Positions 9,574-18,078 of a stretch of DNA of 64,000 nt are shown in pieces (position 1 is the stretch's first letter; each line of letters opens with the position of its first letter). Source of the stretch: Pseudomonadales bacterium. GTDB taxonomy: Bacteria; Pseudomonadota; Gammaproteobacteria; Pseudomonadales; Azotimanducaceae. The notes below the pieces were generated by a model. The model worked only from the letters and a program-made list of their open reading frames with translations, did not search any database and had not been told where the DNA came from. The position numbers and the translations under genes are program-made. Location of the stretch: the NCBI GenBank assembly GCA_022827905.1, contig JAJEIQ010000001.1, forward strand, positions 103,739-167,738, given 5' to 3'.

Positions 9574-10181
9574 TTAGCCGGATCCTTTCAGAAAGTAGAA
9601 CCCGCCGGCCGGTTCGGGGCCGGGGTGTACGCGGGCGGCCGTGGCCAGTTGGTGGCGCGCGGCACGGTGGGGCGTGATGTAGTCCTTCAGCGCCGGGGCC
9701 AAGGCGCCGCCCGGCCGCCTGATGTAGTGGCGGGTTTCGCCGGTGCGCTTGTCGTAGGTGCCGATCGAGCCGCCGGCCGCGTACAGGGCGCCGTCCACCT
9801 GCTCGTAGAAGATGAGCCCACGCTCAGGATCGTCCCGGAAGTGGTTGATCGGCCGGAGCGCCGCCCCGGGGCGCGACGCCGAGGCCTCGGGCGCCGGGAT
9901 CAGCACCACGCGGTCGCCGTTGAACCCGAACTGGTAGACCGTGTTTTTCGTGCCGTCGTGCATGGCGACGCCGTAGAGGAAGCGCCCGTCCGCCGACCAC
10001 ATTCCCCCCGTGACGCCCTCGGGCATGGCCGACACGTTGGTCATGGCGCCGGATTGCCGGTCCATCACCCAGAGGTCGTCCGGCTTTCCTCGATATTCCA
10101 ATCCGAAGAGCCGGCAGCCCTCGAGGCGAGGGCCATCGCCGCGGCGGCCAGCAACACCGTGAGGCGGGAACGATGGGTCAT
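9574..10181 (-). pseudogene. decayed exported beta-propeller-like protein: signal peptide and C-terminus in different frames
   Basis: On the minus strand an ATG at 10181 opens a clear signal peptide (MTHRSRLTVLLAAAAMALA), but that frame stops after ~38 codons. The remainder (from about 10120 to 9574) reads in another frame as EGCRLFGLEYRGKPDDLWVMD followed by WD40/PD40-like repeats (MWSADGRFLYGVAMHDG, RGLIFYEQVDGALYAAGG). The two halves look like the ends of one longer gene after an internal deletion that also broke the frame, near 10105-10125. The ORF-track start at 10101 is a TTG inside this remnant. Family unknown; the product is presumably not made. Confidence 0.6.
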
Positions 10182-10738
10182 GGTCGAACCTTCATGCGCG
10201 ATCGGTCGTGGTCCGGCGAGGGCCCTGCATGCTCAGACGCACAAAAACGACCGCAACCCCATCCGGCTCCGGGACCGGAAGCCACTGGCCGAACCGGCAA
10301 ATCGGCGTCCACGTGGACAACGGACGAGGGCGGAACGATAGGGGGCCCGGTCGTGAACTCCTGCCGGCACTGACGCCCCGCCGACGTATCGGCTCGGCCA
10401 AGCCGTGCCGAAACGGCGGACAGGGCTCCGATAATCGGGAGCAGCTCAGCTTTTCGAGGGCTTCGCGAGCAAGGCCACGACCAGGTCGGTCAATCCCACG
10501 GGACGACCGAACAGGTACCCGCCGACTCCCCGTCAGTCCGGATTTTCCGCCCGTGGAACGGCCGGCAGTTCCAGATACTTCAGGATCCTCAGCGTCCGGG
10601 TCGCTCGATCTCGGTGACCCGCAAAACTCTCACACCGAATCGCTCTCGAGGCCGCCATCGATCCATAGCCCACGCCGGCAGACACGCTGTCCGGTCTCTC
10701 GCAACCTCATGAACCCAGGCTGACGCAGGCTATGAGGA
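10182..10738. other. 557-base gap with a possible EAL-domain remnant
   Basis: No intact gene is seen. On the minus strand, 10446 to about 10530 reads GGYLFGRPVGLTDLVVALLAKPSKS then stop, which resembles the last residues of an EAL (cyclic-di-GMP phosphodiesterase) domain; nothing upstream extends it convincingly. The left end of the IS91-like element should lie near the right edge of this gap, but I cannot fix it because this family lacks terminal inverted repeats. Confidence 0.35.
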
Positions 10739-12360
10739 TTGCTACAACCCAGCGGCGCTGACCGGTATGTCTACGAACGCCACCGTCCGGAAGAGACACC
10801 GCTCTACCGAATCGTCGAGACTCACTACCCCCGGTTTCTCGCCAGACTCGAAGCCGAAGGCGGATCGCTCCCGGCATTCGTCAAGCGGGAGTTCGACGAT
10901 TACCTGAAGTGCGGTTTGCTCGAAAACGGCTTCCTGCGCGTCAAGTGCGACGCCTGCAGCCACGAGCACCTCGTTGCGTTCTCCTGCAAACGCCGCGGCT
11001 TTTGCCCCTCTTGCGGTGCCCGCCGGATGATCGAGTCGGCTGCACATCTCGTCGATCACGTTCTACCCGAGCAACCCATCCGACAGTGGGTGCTCACCTT
11101 CCCCTATCCCCTGCGTTTCCTGTTCGCCGCCCAGCCCCAGGTACTGAGCCAGGTGCTCGGCGTCGTCTACCGTGCGATCTCGACTGACCTTCTCAAGAGG
11201 ACCGGATTCACCGTCGCCTCCGGCGCGAAGACCGGTGCCGTCACCCTCATCCAGCGTTTCGGCTCGGCGCTCAACCTCAACATTCACTTCCATATGCTCT
11301 TTCTCGACGGGGTGTACGATTTCAAAGGACGCCGCCCGACGTTTCATCGGGCACCGCGGCCGACTCCTGCCGAACTCACGAAGCTGTTGCATACCATCGG
11401 CCAGCGGGTGGCCCGTTTGCTCGGACGCCTTGGCCTGCTCGTGCGCGACGCAGACAGCGACTACCTCGACTTCGAGCCCGGTGAGGCTTTCGATCGGCTG
11501 GTCGGCGCCTCGATTCACTACCGGATCGCCATCGGGCCCAACGCCGGCAGGAAGGCATTGACCTTGCGCACCGTCCCGGTACAGTCCGAACCCTTCCCAT
11601 CCACCTTGCTCGCCAGGCTACCGGGCTTTTCGCTCCACGCCGCCACCGTCTGTGAAGCCGCCCAACGCGACAAGCTCGAAAAGCTCTGTCGCTACATCGC
11701 ACGGCCCGCCATCGCCAACGAGCGGCTCTCGATCAATGAGCGAGGACAAGTCATCTATCGGTTCAAGCAGCCGTTTCGCGACGGCTCCACCCACATCGTC
11801 CTCGAGCCACTCGACTTCATCGCCCGCCTGGCGGCTTTGGTTCCGCGTCCGCGTTTGAACCTCACCCGGTTCCACGGCGTGTTCGCGCCGAATTGCAAGC
11901 ATCGCGAGTGCGTCGTGCCAAAACGCAAACCTCGCCACGAAAAGCCGGATGAGCCCCTTGCCCCCTTGACTTGGATGCAGCGCCTGAAACGCGTCTTCGC
12001 CATCGACATCGAGACCTGCCCCAAGTGCGGTGGCACGCTGCGCGTCATCGCCTGCATCGAAAATCCCGATGTCATCGCCACGATCCTCGAGCACATTCGT
12101 GTACGCGAGGCAGCCACAACTGCCAATCCGAGAGCGTCTCCGCTCAACACAGAGCACCCCGCCGCGCGATACCAGGACAGGCTTCCGTAGAAAACGACCG
12201 CCTGACGCTATGCTGCGACCGCCACACATGTAACCGCCGTTTCGCGCGGCCTTTCCGTCTCCAGCGCCCACCGCCACATCCTCAACGGACGCCTCTGAAG
12301 ACTTCCCCAGAGCGCCCCGTCAATCAACCGTACTTCGCAACCATCCGGTTTCGAGCGGTT
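10700..12360 (+). mobile_element. IS91-like rolling-circle insertion element, approximate ends
   Basis: The limits are estimates. The right end is placed where CocE-homologous coding sequence resumes on the minus strand (between about 12355 and 12385), leaving ~170 non-coding bases after the transposase stop, which should hold oriIS. The left end is assumed shortly before the transposase start. IS91 elements neither need inverted repeats nor duplicate their target, so the sequence does not show sharp borders. Confidence 0.6.
10739..12190 (+). CDS. IS91-family transposase (HUH, Y2 type)
   Basis: A 483-residue transposase. The N-terminal zinc-binding domain shows CDAC...CKRRGFCPSCGARRM; the HUH motif of rolling-circle replicases is NIHFHML. 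A second CPKCGG zinc motif lies near the C-terminus (residue ~430). IS91 transposases nick oriIS and mobilise single-stranded copies, often carrying neighbouring DNA. The tracked start is TTG; I see no better in-frame ATG, and the initiation signal is not clear. It reads towards the truncated CocE gene, so the oriIS end should be between its stop and that gene. Confidence 0.9.
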   Translation: MLQPSGADRYVYERHRPEETPLYRIVETHYPRFLARLEAEGGSLPAFVKREFDDYLKCGLLENGFLRVKCDACSHEHLVAFSCKRRGFCPSCGARRMIESAAHLVDHVLPEQPIRQWVLTFPYPLRFLFAAQPQVLSQVLGVVYRAISTDLLKRTGFTVASGAKTGAVTLIQRFGSALNLNIHFHMLFLDGVYDFKGRRPTFHRAPRPTPAELTKLLHTIGQRVARLLGRLGLLVRDADSDYLDFEPGEAFDRLVGASIHYRIAIGPNAGRKALTLRTVPVQSEPFPSTLLARLPGFSLHAATVCEAAQRDKLEKLCRYIARPAIANERLSINERGQVIYRFKQPFRDGSTHIVLEPLDFIARLAALVPRPRLNLTRFHGVFAPNCKHRECVVPKRKPRHEKPDEPLAPLTWMQRLKRVFAIDIETCPKCGGTLRVIACIENPDVIATILEHIRVREAATTANPRASPLNTEHPAARYQDRLP

Positions 12361-13104
12361 ATTCGTCCTATCCGCGGGAAAGGCCTCGTACGAGTTGTTG
12401 TGGTTGATGAAGTCGGTCATCGCCGTCCACATTTCCGCGAAGGCGTAGGCGAAGACGCCGCCGGGCTGCAGCAGCAGCGCGTCCCAGCCGGTATGGAACG
12501 GCACGATCGCCTTCAGCGCTTCGGGCTGCGCCGCCGCCACGGCGAACTGCGACCAGCCCTCGTAGGAGCCGCCGATCATGCCCACGTTGCCGTCGCTCCA
12601 GGGCTGCGCGGCAATCCAGTCGACGATGGCGCCGCCGTCCTCGACGAACCGTTGGGTCATCAGGTCGTTCCAGCCGAAAGACGCGCCGGTGCCGCGCATG
12701 TCGGCGGCCACGTACGCATAGCCGCGCGCCAGGAAGAACTCCCAGGGAACCAGCGCCACCTCGCCGGTTTCGGGATCGATCGACATGCGGTGGTACGGGG
12801 TGTAGCGGAAGATCACCGGAAAGGCCGTTGGCGCTTCGCCCTTGCCGGCATAGCCGGTCGGCAACACCGCATCGACGGCGAGGCGCACGCCATCCGCCGC
12901 GGCCACGAAGTGCGACCGGCGCTTGTGGCCGGTCCACTCGACCGGGCTCGTGCCCTCCAGGGACAAGGGGCTGGTCCGCACTTCAGGCGGTGCCGGGCCG
13001 GCCCCCGTTTCGTCCCCCGGGGCGCCGCCTTCGCAGGCGGCCAGCAAAGGAACGCACAGCAGAAGCCTGGCCATCAGGCCGATTGCGTAAGCTGGGGATT
13101 GCAT
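12208..13104 (-). pseudogene. CocE/NonD (S15) hydrolase lipoprotein truncated by the IS91-like element
   Basis: The start at 13104 is preceded by GAGGAG; a lipoprotein signal follows (LLLCVPLLAAC). The first ~245 residues match the alpha/beta-hydrolase half of X-Pro dipeptidyl-peptidase/cocaine-esterase proteins, with GYAYVAADMRGTG and the nucleophile in GGSYEGWSQF. Homology ends around EAFPADR near 12370, and the last ~50 codons come from the IS-side sequence. The catalytic Asp and His and the C-terminal jelly-roll domain are missing, so the enzyme should be inactive. It starts 6 bases after the cupin stop and is the last gene of the GntR operon. The 3' half is not elsewhere in the window. 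Confidence 0.75.
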
Positions 13105-13110
13105 GGTTCG

Positions 13111-13677
13111 CTACTCCTCGTTGAAGGTGGCGAGCTTCTTGAATGCGCCCAGCACCTCGCCGCCGAAGCGCCCGTCGATTTCCCGGCCGACGCTGGGCGG
13201 CACGCAGACGTCGTCGCGTGCGTCCACGGCGCCGGTGATCACGGTCAGCAGCACCGCGTCCTCTTCGCCGGCGTTGCTGAAGCCCCGGTAGGCGCCGGGC
13301 GGGCACGAGAAGGTGTCCCACTTGCCGAGCGTCACCCTTTCCTCCCCCTCGGGGCCGACCCGGAACTCGATCGTGCCGTCGAGCACCACGAAGGTCTCGT
13401 AGGTGTTGTCGTGGGCGTGCAGGCAGGGCCCCTGCCCCGGCGGCATGATCGAGACGTTCATGGTGGTGCCCGCCGCCCCGTAGATCGCCGCCGTCTCGCC
13501 GAAGGGGTTCTTGGTCTGCTCGATGATGATCGGCCTGAGATCCCGGGCGAAGATCACGTCCATGGCCTCCTGCGGCACCCAGTCGAGGTCCTTGGCCGTG
13601 GACATCCGCTTGAGATCCCCGAAGCGCGCCACGCGACTTTGGATCTCCTCGGCGGTCATGCTTCTTTTCGCTTCCAT
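13111..13677 (-). CDS. cupin-domain protein
   Basis: 188 residues; the start at 13677 follows a very strong ribosome site (AAGGAGGAAAGGAGACA). A single cupin_2 beta-barrel is seen: PGQGPCLHAHDNTYETFVVLDG (motif 1 with His, His, Glu) and the second motif in GKWDTFSCPPGAYRGFSN, where the usual His is absent. Metal binding through motif 1 is likely; substrate unknown. It sits between the MetE-like gene and the truncated CocE gene in one leftward transcription unit, so it may process the same substrate. Confidence 0.75.
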   Translation of the reverse strand: MEAKRSMTAEEIQSRVARFGDLKRMSTAKDLDWVPQEAMDVIFARDLRPIIIEQTKNPFGETAAIYGAAGTTMNVSIMPPGQGPCLHAHDNTYETFVVLDGTIEFRVGPEGEERVTLGKWDTFSCPPGAYRGFSNAGEEDAVLLTVITGAVDARDDVCVPPSVGREIDGRFGGEVLGAFKKLATFNEE

Positions 13678-13719
13678 GTGTCTCCTTTCCTCCTTGGTCT
13701 TTTCGATCCGCGTTCCGAC

Positions 13720-14922
13720 TCATCCCCACAGTCGTTGCGTGGCGATGGCCGCGCCGTCCGCCATGGCCTTCATTTTCGCCCACACCACGTCCGGCGCCAC
13801 CATGGTGTAGCCCGCGAAGGTGGAGAACCCGCAGTCGGTGTTGGCGACCACCCGCTCCCGGTCGCCGATCACGTCCACCCAGTGGCAGAGGCGGTTGGCC
13901 ACCAGCTGCGGGTGCTCCAGCATGTTGGTGGTGACATCGATGACGCCCGGGAACATGACCAGGTCGTCGGGCAGCGGCATGTCGCGGAACAGGTCCACCT
14001 CGTGGGCGTGGCGCGGATTGGCGCAGGCCAGCGAAAGGCCACCCACGTTGGCCTTGTAGATGATGGGCAGGATCGACTCCAGGGCGACATCGTCGCAGTG
14101 GGGGCCGTCCCAGTTGCCCCAGCAGACGTGCAGGCGCACCCGGTCCTTCGGAATGTTCGAAAGCGCCTCGTTGAGTGCCGCCACATGCACTTCCATGCGC
14201 TGCTGGAACGCCTTCAGGGGCCGGTCGACGAACAGGATCTGGCGCTCCAGGGCGAGGTCCGGGGCATCGAGCTGCAGGATGTGGCCCCGGGAGACGATGT
14301 GCTCGTACTCCCGCCGCAGCTCGCGGGCCAGGGCGAAGACGTAATCCTCGTCACGCGGATAGGCGGGGTTGTCCGGGCTGCGCAGCAGCGTGGTGGCCAG
14401 GATGCCCGGGGTGACGGCGGTGACGAAGGTGCCCGTGAATTGGCTGCTCGCATCCGGTTCCGCCGCGAGCGCGTCCGCGAACAGGTCGAGTTCCTCCTTC
14501 GCCTGGGTCAGTTCCGGGTCGTAGCGCACGGCGTCCACGCACTCCGGGGTCGCCCACACGGAAGCGGACTTGCCGGCGGTGGACTGCCCCGCCGAGCGGC
14601 TGGCCACCAGCTTCGCATAGCCCGGGAACTTGGCGAAGTCCGTGACCGTGCCGCGCTTGGCCTCGCCGCCGAAGCCGGTCATGCGGTCCTTGGCATAGAA
14701 GGAAAAGCCGATGCGCGGCAGTTCGCCGTCGCCGGCAATGTCGATGCCCGCAGCCGCCTGCTCGCGAACCACTTCCCTCAGGCCGCTGAGCACCTCCGCT
14801 TGGAACGCGCCGCGGTCAACGTCCTCGCCGGCTTCCATGCTGCCGAGCATGTCGAGCAGCGCCGGGCCCCGGGGCAGGCTGCCGACATGGGTGACCAGTA
14901 TGCGATCGTCGCTGTGTTGCAT
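13720..14922 (-). CDS. MetE C-terminal-like, cobalamin-independent methyl/alkyl transferase
   Basis: 400 residues with the UROD/MetE-like TIM barrel: THVGSLPRGPALLDML at the N-terminus, GIDIAGDGELPRIGF, zinc ligands in HVCWGNWDGPHCDD and again VANTDCGFSTFAG. Family members move methyl groups from folate or alkyl groups between thiols on zinc. At 400 residues it lacks the N-terminal half of true MetE, so it is not expected to be the housekeeping methionine synthase; the epoxyalkane:CoM transferase-like and other single-barrel subfamilies are alternatives. The start is 3 bases downstream of the GntR stop, so it is co-transcribed with that regulator. Confidence 0.8.
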   Translation of the reverse strand: MQHSDDRILVTHVGSLPRGPALLDMLGSMEAGEDVDRGAFQAEVLSGLREVVREQAAAGIDIAGDGELPRIGFSFYAKDRMTGFGGEAKRGTVTDFAKFPGYAKLVASRSAGQSTAGKSASVWATPECVDAVRYDPELTQAKEELDLFADALAAEPDASSQFTGTFVTAVTPGILATTLLRSPDNPAYPRDEDYVFALARELRREYEHIVSRGHILQLDAPDLALERQILFVDRPLKAFQQRMEVHVAALNEALSNIPKDRVRLHVCWGNWDGPHCDDVALESILPIIYKANVGGLSLACANPRHAHEVDLFRDMPLPDDLVMFPGVIDVTTNMLEHPQLVANRLCHWVDVIGDRERVVANTDCGFSTFAGYTMVAPDVVWAKMKAMADGAAIATQRLWG

Positions 14923-14924
14923 GG

Positions 14925-15626
14925 TTATCCCCTCCCGCTTAGGTCCGCGTTGCGGATCGTTTCGATGTAGTTGTCGAAATAGGCCATCTTGATGTCGATG
15001 GCGCGCTCGGCATCGCTCGCCAGCAGCGCCTCCGTCGCATCCGCATAGGCCTTAACCACTCGGCCCTGGTCCACCGCCGGATGCAGGTTGGCCACCTCGC
15101 GATGCACCAGCCCTAGGTGCAGCCGCTGGATCAGCTTGGTCAGGTAGTGGTTTCCGGCGATGTCGTGCAGCACGAAGTAGTAGTTGGTTACAGCCCTCAG
15201 GAGATCGGTAATGGGTGCGTCCGCAAAGGCGCGCACCTCATCCACAGCCGCCAGGATGCGCTGGCGATTGGCGGAATCCTCGAGGGCCGGCACGGCAAGC
15301 GTCAGGCTCATGTAAACGACGCCTTTCGCGGCCTGGTAGATCTGCACGATCTCATCCGCCGAAAGCCGCTTGACCACCGCGCCGCGGTAGGGGCGGATTT
15401 CCACCAGCCCTTCGCCGGCGAGCAGGCGCAGCGCCTCGCGGATCGGGCCGACTCCGAGCCCCGAGTTGGCCGCGACCTCCGCTTCCACCAGCCGGTGCCC
15501 GGGCAGGTACAGGCCGTTGCGGATGCCCTCCTCGATGTGCTCGACTGCCCGTTCCATCCGATGCTGGCCCGTGGCTCTCTCCGGGTGCGCGGCGCTGCCG
15601 CTTCGTATCGGGGTGACGCTCGACAT
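14925..15626 (-). CDS. GntR-family transcriptional regulator, FadR/FCD type
   Basis: 233 residues. The N-terminal winged helix is plain (NGLYLPGHRLVEAEVAANSGLGVGPIREALRLLAGEGLVEI, PYRGAVVKRLSADEI). The C-terminal all-helical FCD ligand-binding domain follows, with His residues that could bind a metal for carboxylate ligands (ITDLLRAVTNYYFVLHD, HLGLVHREVANLH). It heads the leftward operon with MetE-like, cupin and CocE genes and faces the TonB receptor across 113 bases holding a perfect palindrome, so it probably controls both units. FCD regulators usually respond to small organic acids. Confidence 0.88.
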   Translation of the reverse strand: MSSVTPIRSGSAAHPERATGQHRMERAVEHIEEGIRNGLYLPGHRLVEAEVAANSGLGVGPIREALRLLAGEGLVEIRPYRGAVVKRLSADEIVQIYQAAKGVVYMSLTLAVPALEDSANRQRILAAVDEVRAFADAPITDLLRAVTNYYFVLHDIAGNHYLTKLIQRLHLGLVHREVANLHPAVDQGRVVKAYADATEALLASDAERAIDIKMAYFDNYIETIRNADLSGRG

Positions 15627-15664
15627 GGGCGCATCATACTCGACGCGGCAAAAATATCATCGTT

Positions 15665-15682
15665 GAAATCATCAATGATTTC
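15665..15682. promoter_or_regulatory. palindromic operator candidate for the GntR regulator
   Basis: GAAATCAT-CA-ATGATTTC is a perfect 8-bp inverted repeat with a 2-bp spacer, centred in the AT-rich divergent space between the GntR gene (start 15626) and the TonB receptor (start 15740). TTGAA and TTCAA flank it. Position and symmetry suit a dimeric GntR site; binding is inferred. Confidence 0.6.
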
Positions 15683-15739
15683 ATTCAACATCTATGCAAT
15701 CCATCCACAGCTATTCCAGACGGCGCAAGGGGGACAGCC

Positions 15740-18049
15740 ATGAGAATCGCAGCCACCATCAGCACTTGCCTTGTCCTGATGAGCCTTTCCGGTCTTCCGA
15801 GCGCTCAGGACACCGGGCCGGGCCTAGTCGAGGAAATCGTCGTCACGGCCCGATTCCGGGAGGAGAGCGCCCAGGATGTCGGCGCATCCATCAGCGCCTA
15901 CGGCGAACAGGCGATCCGCGACCTCGGCGTGGAGAACATGTCTGATCTCGCATTCGTCACGCCGGGCCTGAACCTGCAGGACCGGGGGCCCAACCGCAAC
16001 GAGATTTCGGTACGGGGCGTCGGGCGGCTGGTCTTTCCCCAGGACCTGCTGCCGGTTTCCAACGCCATCGGCACCTATTTCGACGATGTCCCGCTGAACA
16101 TCAACATCGGCACCCAGATCGACATGCGTTTTTTCGACCTGGAGCGGGTGGAGGTGCTGCGCGGTCCCCAAGGGACCTTGTTCGGCGAAGGCGCGGAGGG
16201 CGGCGCGGTGCGCTATGTCTCCAAAGACCCCAGCCTGGAAGCCGCCCAAGCCATTGTGGAAGCCGATTTCAACAGGGTGAGCCACGGCGAATCCGCGTTC
16301 GGCGCCCGGGCCGCCTTGAGCATCCCCTTGGCCCGGGACCGGGCCGGATTGAGGCTGGTGGTCAACCGGGTTACTCAGGGCGGCTTCGTCGACAACGTTG
16401 CCACCGGCACCGATGACATCAACGACTTCGAAGCGGTGAACGTGCGCGCCGTGTTCCTGGCGGAACCGAACGACCGATTCCGCATCCGCCTGGTCGCCAT
16501 GCACGAAGAGATGGACCAGGACACCTTCTGGTTCGTGACCGGCGACCCGGACGACCTGGAACTCGATTTCTTTTCCGACGACGGCTTCGTCGAGGACGAC
16601 TACGATCTGGTGAGCGCCAACCTGAGCTACGACTTCGGTCCCCTGAAGGTGGAGTCCATCACCTCCTACCTGGAACGCGACCGCCATCGCTACCAGATCG
16701 ACAACGTCTTCGGCGGCCTGAACACCGTTGCGGTCACCTTTGCGTTCGGCTCCTTCACGCGGGGCGACACCTTCGCCGACGACAAGACCTCTTGGGAGCA
16801 GTTCTCCCAGGAGGTTCGCCTACTTTCCGATTTCGACGGGCCGTTCAATTTCGTGGCCGGGTTGTTCTATCGGGACTTCGACCTTGAAATTACCGGCACC
16901 AACTGTTCGCCCGTTTACCTAGCCGTGGGCTTTCCCGCCGAATGCGGCGACGACATCTTTGCCGTGCTGAACCCGGCCGGCGAACCCCGCGGCCTCACCA
17001 CCAACAGCGGAGAGCAGATCTCGGCCTTCTTCGAGGCAACCTTGTCCATCAACGACCGGTTGCGGCTGATCGCCGGGCTGCGCAGCCACAACGAGGATGT
17101 CGATCTGGCCACCGGTGGGGCCACATTCAGCCTGTTCGGCTTCAACACCGTCGGCGCCCTGTCCGAATCGGAATCCATCGACGAACTGCTGCCCAAGGTC
17201 GGCCTGGAATTCGACCTGAGCGACGCCGCCCTCCTGTACCTGACCTATTCCGCCGGCGCCCGCAACGGCAACCTCAACTCACCGATCACCATGGGGCAGA
17301 TCGAAGCGGCTTTCGGACCCGGTTCGTCCGACCGCTACCGCACTTACCATCCCGAACGCACCGATGCCTTCGAACTCGGCATCAAGTCGCTGCTGCTGGA
17401 CGGCACCCTGCAATTCAATGCCTCCGCCTACTACAACATCATCGATGACATGCAGGCAGCAACCTTTCCCGGCGGCCTGTTTGCCATATTGGAAAACGTG
17501 GGAGACGGCCATGCCGTCGGCGGCGACCTCGAAGTGACTTGGCGACCCACCGACTCGCTGTTGCTGTTCGGCAGCCTGAGCGTAACCGAGGCGGAAAACG
17601 ACGACGAGTTCATCTTCCGGGACAGTCCGCCGCCTTTGCCCAAGGTGATCACGCCCGAGGGCACCGACAACCCCTATACGCCGAAGACTTCCCTATCCGC
17701 AGGGGCGCAGTACGCTTGGACCATCGAGGGCATGGGACCGGGCACGAACCTCGTGTTCAACGTCAACCTGCAGCATACCGGCAAGTACAAGATCACATTC
17801 GAGGGCGATGCCGAGGAACTCGGGAACTTCCAGACGCTCAACGCCTCCATCGGGCTTGTCGCCGATCGCTGGGAAGTGAACCTGCGCGCGGACAACCTGC
17901 TGGACAACGTCGAGGTGGTTTCCATTCAGGAACTCGACAGCGACCTCTCCCCGTTCCTGGGCCCGCTGCAGCCGGCCGACTACAGTTTCAACGAGGTGAG
18001 CCACAACCGGCCGCGCACGCTGAGCCTGACGGCCCGCTATTCGTTCTAG
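15740..18049 (+). CDS. TonB-dependent outer-membrane receptor
   Basis: 769 residues, intact. A Sec signal peptide (ending about ...SGLPSAQ) is followed by a TonB-box-like stretch (LVEEIVVTARFRE), a plug domain (VTPGLNLQDRGPNRNEISVRGV, LERVEVLRGPQGTLFGEGAEGG) and a 22-strand-type barrel ending in ARYSF with terminal Phe. It imports a large or scarce substrate across the outer membrane using TonB energy; the substrate is not deducible. AAGGGGGACAGCC precedes the start. First gene of a rightward set with BNR, M19, DUF819 and GGT genes. The paralogue at 49933-52284 is very similar but carries an in-frame TAG. Confidence 0.93.
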   Translation: MRIAATISTCLVLMSLSGLPSAQDTGPGLVEEIVVTARFREESAQDVGASISAYGEQAIRDLGVENMSDLAFVTPGLNLQDRGPNRNEISVRGVGRLVFPQDLLPVSNAIGTYFDDVPLNINIGTQIDMRFFDLERVEVLRGPQGTLFGEGAEGGAVRYVSKDPSLEAAQAIVEADFNRVSHGESAFGARAALSIPLARDRAGLRLVVNRVTQGGFVDNVATGTDDINDFEAVNVRAVFLAEPNDRFRIRLVAMHEEMDQDTFWFVTGDPDDLELDFFSDDGFVEDDYDLVSANLSYDFGPLKVESITSYLERDRHRYQIDNVFGGLNTVAVTFAFGSFTRGDTFADDKTSWEQFSQEVRLLSDFDGPFNFVAGLFYRDFDLEITGTNCSPVYLAVGFPAECGDDIFAVLNPAGEPRGLTTNSGEQISAFFEATLSINDRLRLIAGLRSHNEDVDLATGGATFSLFGFNTVGALSESESIDELLPKVGLEFDLSDAALLYLTYSAGARNGNLNSPITMGQIEAAFGPGSSDRYRTYHPERTDAFELGIKSLLLDGTLQFNASAYYNIIDDMQAATFPGGLFAILENVGDGHAVGGDLEVTWRPTDSLLLFGSLSVTEAENDDEFIFRDSPPPLPKVITPEGTDNPYTPKTSLSAGAQYAWTIEGMGPGTNLVFNVNLQHTGKYKITFEGDAEELGNFQTLNASIGLVADRWEVNLRADNLLDNVEVVSIQELDSDLSPFLGPLQPADYSFNEVSHNRPRTLSLTARYSF

Positions 18050-18078
18050 CGTTCCTTCCCAAAGGCGTCGAGAGCTTT

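Noticed and set aside
11971-14970. 999-codon plus-strand ORF
   Set aside because: It runs antisense through the MetE-like, cupin and CocE genes, with Arg/His/Gly-rich composition typical of shadow frames in GC-rich DNA; no domain is recognisable.
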